A stretch of 25,665 bases of DNA, taken from the NCBI GenBank assembly GCA_023388355.1, contig JAEWGI010000025.1, positions 1 to 25,665 on the forward strand, in the 5' to 3' direction. Below the pieces are notes generated by a model. The model ran no database searches. It saw nothing but the letters and a program-made list of their open reading frames with translations, and was not told the DNA's origin. Of the stretch, positions 22,784 to 25,665 are shown piece after piece; the first letter of the stretch is position 1, and the number at the start of each line of letters is the position of its first letter. Source of the DNA: Pseudomonadota bacterium. Lineage in GTDB: Bacteria > Pseudomonadota > Gammaproteobacteria > Xanthomonadales > Xanthomonadaceae. The position numbers were made by a program, and so were the translations under genes.

Positions 22784-24037
22784 TCACTCGCGCAGGCGCG
22801 GCACTCCGTGTGCGTCGCGCTCCTCGAATACCGCCTCGTCGGCGATCTGCTGGTGCAGCGCACGCGCCGGCAGCGGGGTCGCCGCGTCGCCGCGGGCGGC
22901 GGCCAGGGCGTTGGCGTAGCACTGGCGGGCGCGGGCCTCGTCGCCGGCCTCGGCGTAGCCGTCGCCCAGCGCTTCCCAGGCGTCGGCGCCGCCGCCCTGG
23001 GCCAGGGCGCGGTGCAGGTAGTCCTCGGCCTGGTCGCGGTTGCCGCTGGCCTGGGAGAACCGGGCCAGGGTCAGCAGCAGGGCGGGGCTGGCGGGATGGG
23101 CCTTGAGCCAGGTCGCGGCGCGCGCGCGACGCTGTTCGATCCGGCCGACCGGCAGCTGGCCGTAGCGCGTGGCCAGGCCTTCGTCCCAGCGCGTATCCAG
23201 GGCGTGCTCGATGCTGCCGGTGGCGGCGTCGTCCCAGCCCAGCTCGGCGGCGCGGCGGGCGTAGGTGGAGACCACGGCCGGTTCGGTCCGCAGCGCGCGC
23301 GGCAATGCGTCCCAACGCTCGGCCAGGGCGTTGGCGTCCTCGGCCTCGCACAGCGAGGCTTCCGCCCACGCGGCCTCGCGTTCGACCAGCACCGCTTCGG
23401 GCAAGGCGTGCTGGGTGCGCAGCGGCCCCAGCAGGCCCCAGGCCTGCGCGGCCTGGCCGCTGCCGCCCAGGGCCTCGGCGCGAAGCGCCAGCCCGCGCGG
23501 CGGCAGCGGCTGTGCGGCGGGCGCGTCGAGCGCGACCAGGGCGTCGGTCGGGCGCTGGTCGCGCAGCGCCAGCTCGGCGCCGGCGATTGCGCGCGAGGCC
23601 GGGTGGCGTTCGCCGAACCCGTCCAGATGCGCCCGCGCCGCGGCCGTGTCGCCACGCGCCAGCGCCGCCTGCGCCGCGCCGGTACGTGCGGCCGCTTCAA
23701 CCCGCTCGTCCTCGGCCGCCTGCAGCAGCAGCTTCTCCGCGCGTGCCCAGTGGCCCTGGTGCAGGGCCTCGAAGCCTTCGCCGATGCGCGCCCGGGCGCG
23801 GCCGTCGCGGTGCCGGCCCCAGGCGCGGAACGGCATCGACAGCAGCGCCCACAGCAGCCACAGCGCAAAGGCGCCCGCGAACAGGAGCGCCACCGCGACC
23901 AGCACGGTGGTGGTGTAGTCGTAGCCGCGCCAGCGCACGAGCACGTAGCCGGGGTCCTGGGCCAGCAGCAGCTGCGCCACCAGGGCGCCGGCCAGGGCCA
24001 GGACCAGCCACAGCAGGAGGTTGCGGAACAGGGTCAT
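22784..24037 (-). CDS. hemY: HemY-like inner-membrane protein with TPR repeats
   Basis: This 417-residue protein is the HemY found after hemD and hemX in gammaproteobacteria; it is not the protoporphyrinogen oxidase of the same name in Bacillus, and its role in haem synthesis is not settled. Two membrane segments (about 5-25 and 42-65) flank the conserved VRWRGYDYTTT motif. The rest is helical TPR-like sequence, with HWARAEKLLLQAAED, TAAARAHLDGFGERHPASRA and, near the end, DAWEALGDGYAEAGDEARAR. The start is placed at 24037 because AAGGAG lies seven nt upstream; a Met seven codons earlier has no ribosome site. It is the last gene of the hemD-hemX-hemY run, 90 bp after hemX. Confidence 0.92.
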   Translation of the reverse strand: MTLFRNLLLWLVLALAGALVAQLLLAQDPGYVLVRWRGYDYTTTVLVAVALLFAGAFALWLLWALLSMPFRAWGRHRDGRARARIGEGFEALHQGHWARAEKLLLQAAEDERVEAAARTGAAQAALARGDTAAARAHLDGFGERHPASRAIAGAELALRDQRPTDALVALDAPAAQPLPPRGLALRAEALGGSGQAAQAWGLLGPLRTQHALPEAVLVEREAAWAEASLCEAEDANALAERWDALPRALRTEPAVVSTYARRAAELGWDDAATGSIEHALDTRWDEGLATRYGQLPVGRIEQRRARAATWLKAHPASPALLLTLARFSQASGNRDQAEDYLHRALAQGGGADAWEALGDGYAEAGDEARARQCYANALAAARGDAATPLPARALHQQIADEAVFEERDAHGVPRLRE

Positions 24038-24127
24038 CGCGGGGCTCCTTGTCGGCATCGACGCATTGCGCCGCGCCCAGCCTCGCGCTTGCGGCGTTGA
24101 TGCGGCGTGCAGTGTCTGAACACGCGC

Positions 24128-25108
24128 TCAGCGGGCGCCGCGCTGGCGGCGCAACTGGGTGAGGGTGGAGCCGAGCGTGGGCAGGTCCACGACCAGTGGC
24201 TGCTCGCGCAGCGCCTGCAGCGCCTGGCGCTGGCGCCCGCGGGCCCCGGAGTCGGGCCACAGGCGCTGCAGCCAGCCGTCGACGCGGGCCAGCGCGGCGC
24301 GATGGCCGTCCACGTCGCCGCGCGCGATCGCCGCGTGCGCCAGGGTCAGTTCCAGCTGCAGCGCGGCCAGCCCGGCAGCGCGGTCGGCCGGATCGACCGC
24401 GACCGCGGCGGCGCTTGGGCGCACGTCGACCAGCCGGTCCATCGCCCGCGACCACCACGGCGGCGGAATCGGATCGGCCGCGGGTTCGCGCGGCAGCGAC
24501 GGCAGGGTCGCGGCGAACGCGTCCAGCCGGCCGGCGGCCATGGCGCGGGGATCATCGCCCAGCGCATCGAGCGCGGCGCGCTCCTGGGCGAGCGCCTGGC
24601 GCAGGTCCAGCAGCCAGGCCGGCTCGGCCATGCCGTCGAGCAGCTGCGCGGCCAGCGCGTAGGCGCGGCGGGCGCCGTCGGCATCGCCCGACAGCTGCAG
24701 CCGCTGCTGGCCCTGGGCGAGCAGCAGCTCGACTTCGTCCAGGCGCAGCGCGCGGCCTGCATCGGGCTCGGGATCGGACAGCCGCTGCACGCTTTCCTCC
24801 ATCAGCGCCGCACGCTGGCCCAGCCCGATCAGCTCCTCGCGCAGCAGGCGGTTGGTGGTCTCGGCCTGCTGCAGGCGGGAGGTCTGCGCACGCTGGTCGC
24901 GGCGCAGCGCGGCGACCCGCTCCTCCAGCGCCCCGATCCGCTGCAGGTCCGCGGCCTCGGCCAGCGCCCGCGCCTGGCGCAGCCCGTCCAGGTGCTGCCA
25001 GGCGAATGCCGCGAGCGCGCCGGCCAGCGCCAGCAGCACGATCAGCGCGATCAGCCAGGCCGCGCGGGAGCGGACGGGTCTGGCGGGGGACGGGGAAGGC
25101 TCGCTCAT
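24128..25108 (-). CDS. hemX: HemX-like membrane-anchored protein
   Basis: This 326-residue protein has a short cytoplasmic Ser/Pro/Arg-rich start, one membrane segment (about 16-36, AAWLIALIVLLALAGALAAF), and a long coiled coil (about 45-105, including IGALEERVAALRRDQRAQTS and TTNRLLREELIGLG). The following domain fits the HemX family (DEVELLLAQGQQRLQLSGDA, then a helical region). It has been called a uroporphyrinogen-III methyltransferase, but HemX has no methyltransferase motif and its function is uncertain. The start at 25108 is chosen because its ATG overlaps the hemD stop as ATGA; an in-frame Met 16 codons earlier lies inside hemD. Confidence 0.9.
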   Translation of the reverse strand: MSEPSPSPARPVRSRAAWLIALIVLLALAGALAAFAWQHLDGLRQARALAEAADLQRIGALEERVAALRRDQRAQTSRLQQAETTNRLLREELIGLGQRAALMEESVQRLSDPEPDAGRALRLDEVELLLAQGQQRLQLSGDADGARRAYALAAQLLDGMAEPAWLLDLRQALAQERAALDALGDDPRAMAAGRLDAFAATLPSLPREPAADPIPPPWWSRAMDRLVDVRPSAAAVAVDPADRAAGLAALQLELTLAHAAIARGDVDGHRAALARVDGWLQRLWPDSGARGRQRQALQALREQPLVVDLPTLGSTLTQLRRQRGAR

Positions 25109-25665
25109 CGCTGCGACGGGGGCTGTGGTCGGGGGGGGATGTTCGAAGGCGCACAACGTGGAATCCGGCCGCGCACGGCCGCCGCCAGCAGCGAGCGCGG
25201 GCGTGCGTCGGCCGCCACCACCACGTCGTCGAAGCCGGCCGCGCGCGCCTGCTGCGCCAGCCTTTCGCTGGCCGCCAGCACGCGCGCATGGCCCAGCCGC
25301 GCGCGCAGCGCCTCGGGCAGCGCGTCGAGCGTCCGCTGCAGCGCCTCGCCGCTGCCCAGCGCCAGGAAGATGGGCGCGCGCAGCGCCTGCAGCCGCGCCA
25401 GCGCCTGCGGCGATGGCGCCACCGGCACGCGTTCGTACACGTCCGCGCGCAGCACCCGCGCGCCGCGCGCGGCCAGGGTGGGCGCGATCAGGTTGCGCCC
25501 GCCCGGCGCGGTCACCAGGGCCACGCTGCGTCCGCGCACCTCGGCCAGTTCGGGCAGCGCCAGCACGCCTTCGCTGTCCATGCGTCGCGGTGACGCGACT
25601 CCAGCCACGCCCGCGCGCCGCAGCGCCCGCGCCGTGCCGGCGCCCACCGCCAGCCAGGGCTGGCC
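25105..25665 (-). CDS. hemD: Uroporphyrinogen-III synthase, 3' part (cut by the window edge)
   Basis: The last 186 residues of HemD are present; the 5' end lies beyond 25665 and the frame is open to the edge. HemD closes hydroxymethylbilane with inversion of ring D to give uroporphyrinogen III. The visible part has GQPWLAVGAGTARALRRAG, a segment reading MDSEGVLALPELAEVRGRSV, ALVTAPGGRNLIAPTLAARG and the VLRADVYERVP motif, all typical of the family. The end, FLALGSGEALQRTLDALPEA and the FDDVVVAADARP segment, also fits. The last 10-15 residues are Pro/Arg-rich and unconserved. A GTG at 25645-25647 is inside the gene and is not its start. It overlaps hemX by four nt. Confidence 0.93.
   Translation of the reverse strand, partial: GQPWLAVGAGTARALRRAGVAGVASPRRMDSEGVLALPELAEVRGRSVALVTAPGGRNLIAPTLAARGARVLRADVYERVPVAPSPQALARLQALRAPIFLALGSGEALQRTLDALPEALRARLGHARVLAASERLAQQARAAGFDDVVVAADARPRSLLAAAVRGRIPRCAPSNIPPRPQPPSQR

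Noticed and set aside
25109..25156. Upstream Met for hemX
   Set aside because: It lies inside hemD, and the ATGA overlap at 25105-25108 gives the normal coupled start.

Overview
The window is very GC-rich DNA whose gene content and order point to a gammaproteobacterium of the Xanthomonadaceae/Lysobacteraceae (Xanthomonas, Lysobacter, Luteimonas and relatives). The reasons are the flgA-flgM-flgN block followed by a histidine kinase and a GGDEF/EAL/receiver protein, the hemD-hemX-hemY order, two lipoprotein SodC-like genes in tandem, and abundant REP-type palindromes. This placement is from gene content and motifs; no search was run.

Layout. 1-2886 (+) is the end of a flagellar locus: flgA behind a sigma-54-like site, flgM behind a sigma-28-like site, flgN, and a soluble PAS histidine kinase. 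2883-3440 is a tandem REP array. 3466-5205 (-) is a GGDEF-EAL-REC protein whose EAL residues are largely lost. 5359-5817 (-) is a small exported protein. 6116-10421 (+) is a compact four-gene archaic (Csu-type) chaperone-usher pilus operon behind a strong sigma-54-like promoter: subunit, chaperone, usher, tip-like subunit. 10422-11506 is a decayed stretch of visibly lower GC holding the C-terminal remnant of a HerA-type ATPase. 11507-14002 (+) is ntrB-ntrC, with an NtrC-type palindrome touching the ntrB start. 14003-14671 holds GC-rich repeats of a second family. 14672-15927 (+) is a pair of sodC-like lipoprotein genes, the first without its metal ligands and the second intact. 15928-17025 is a long composite repeat array. 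17026-17940 (-) is an unrecognised protein, divergent from a FadI-type thiolase (18007-19284, +). 19393-20292 is a REP-associated tyrosine transposase (RAYT) bracketed on both sides by the same pair of REP palindromes. 20393-22285 (+) is uup (ABC-F). 22286-22783 is another composite repeat array. 22784-25665 (-) is hemY, hemX and the 3' part of hemD, cut by the window edge.

The most interesting layer is the RAYT/REP system. One palindrome family (core GTTGGGGTGAGC..GCGAACCCCAAC) flanks the transposase and fills three intergenic regions, every one of them between convergent genes. In two of these it is joined to a second, unrelated GC-rich hairpin family, giving composite units of about 246 bp. 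Other points worth checking are the degenerate SodC paralogue, the degenerate EAL domain facing a flagellar-operon kinase, the tip pilin without a donor strand, the NtrC site on an apparently leaderless ntrB promoter, and the HerA remnant.
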